A model generated the notes under the pieces. It was given only the letters and a program-made list of their open reading frames with translations. It ran no database searches and was not told where the DNA came from. A stretch of 64,000 bases of DNA from positions 1 through 64,000 of the forward strand of contig JAOKHV010000007.1 in assembly GCA_028248455.1 (NCBI GenBank), given 5' to 3'. A program made the position numbers and the translations under genes. This document shows, piece by piece, positions 63,233 to 64,000 of the stretch (position 1 is the first letter of the stretch; each line of letters opens with the position of its first letter). The DNA is from Ascidiaceihabitans sp. Lineage in GTDB: Bacteria; Pseudomonadota; Alphaproteobacteria; Rhodobacterales; Rhodobacteraceae.

Positions 63233-64000
63233 TTAGTCAAAAGCGTGGGTAGGGCGGTCAAACACTTTGCGCCCCATGGCAGAGGCGGTCAGTTCGACCA
63301 TTAATTGTGCGGTGCGGCCGCGTTCATCGAGGAACGGATTAAGTTCGACCAAATCCAGCGATGTCATCAACGCGCTGTCGTGCAGCATCTCCATCACCAA
63401 ATGGGCTTCGCGCACAGTGGCACCGCCAGGGACAGTTGTACCAACAGCTGGGGCCACGGATGGATCAAGGAAATCAACATCCAACGAGACATGAAGCAAG
63501 CCGTTGGCGTCCTTCACATCTGCAAGGAATTGGGCCAATGGCTTTGCAATCCCACCTTCATCAATTGCACGCATGTCATAACCGCGGATGGCCGTGTCCT
63601 GCATATCCTCGCGCTCGGCCTGATCCACGGACCGCAGACCAATGAGGCAGATGTTTTCATGTGGCACAGGGTGTTCAAATGTCGGGAACCCATCGAACCC
63701 TTCGCGCCCTGACAAATAGCCAACGGGTGTGCCGTGCAAGTTGCCAGAACTGGTTGTGTGGGGCGTGTGGAAATCCGTATGTGCATCGAGCCATAGGATA
63801 AACAATGGCCGGTCGACTTGTGCTGCATGGCGTGCAACGCCCAAAACGGTGCCAAGCGATAGGGCGTGATCCCCACCCATAAAGATAGGAACACTGCATT
63901 TCATTGCGGATTGCGCGGCGTCGGCCAGTGCTTCTGTCCATGCGATGTTTTCGGGAAGGGCGTATATCGTGTCAGACGGCGCGGCCTTGTGCGCATTGGG
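63233..64000 (-). CDS. Arginase, 5' end outside the window
   Basis: FMGGDHALSLGTV, WLDAHTDFHTP, HVSLDVDFLDPSVAPAVGTTVPGG. Reading frame continues past the ORF-track start to the window edge (..ENIAWTEALADAAQSAMKCSVPIF). Confidence 0.93.
   Translation of the reverse strand, partial: PNAHKAAPSDTIYALPENIAWTEALADAAQSAMKCSVPIFMGGDHALSLGTVLGVARHAAQVDRPLFILWLDAHTDFHTPHTTSSGNLHGTPVGYLSGREGFDGFPTFEHPVPHENICLIGLRSVDQAEREDMQDTAIRGYDMRAIDEGGIAKPLAQFLADVKDANGLLHVSLDVDFLDPSVAPAVGTTVPGGATVREAHLVMEMLHDSALMTSLDLVELNPFLDERGRTAQLMVELTASAMGRKVFDRPTHAFD

Overview
This 64 kb window looks like an alphaproteobacterial (Rhodobacteraceae-like) chromosome segment. It is mostly ordinary housekeeping sequence: PBP1A, prfB, hemB, mfd, gyrA, zwf-pgl-pgi, guaB, an rsmB-family gene, cysS, citramalate synthase, heme A synthase, psuK-psuG, and ornithine cyclodeaminase/arginase. 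I found no CRISPR array, intact prophage, rRNA operon or intact transposon. The unusual material is in the gaps. (1) A structured intergenic element ends in a textbook Rho-independent terminator with no CDS to terminate, so it is a candidate sRNA (about 23055-23209, + strand). (2) A perfect 19-bp inverted repeat with a 7-nt loop sits where a truncated PAS/sensor-kinase remnant meets an MttB-family methyltransferase (48511-48555). (3) A truncated tyrosine-integrase N-terminus lies just past the 3' end of a tRNA-Gly(CCC), suggesting a scar from a lost integrative element. (4) Several otherwise recognisable genes are broken: an N-acetylmuramoyl-L-alanine amidase with 3 net -1 frameshifts and a stop, a DUF6614-like gene, the PAS kinase, and an alcohol dehydrogenase with two in-frame stops. 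Three of the frameshifts are in homopolymers, so decay and sequencing error must be separated. (5) An MttB-like methyltransferase and a corrinoid-activation (DUF4445/ASKHA) protein occur about 3.4 kb apart, both with Arg-rich terminal tails, and without a visible corrinoid protein. Family names come from reading the translations; no database search was run.
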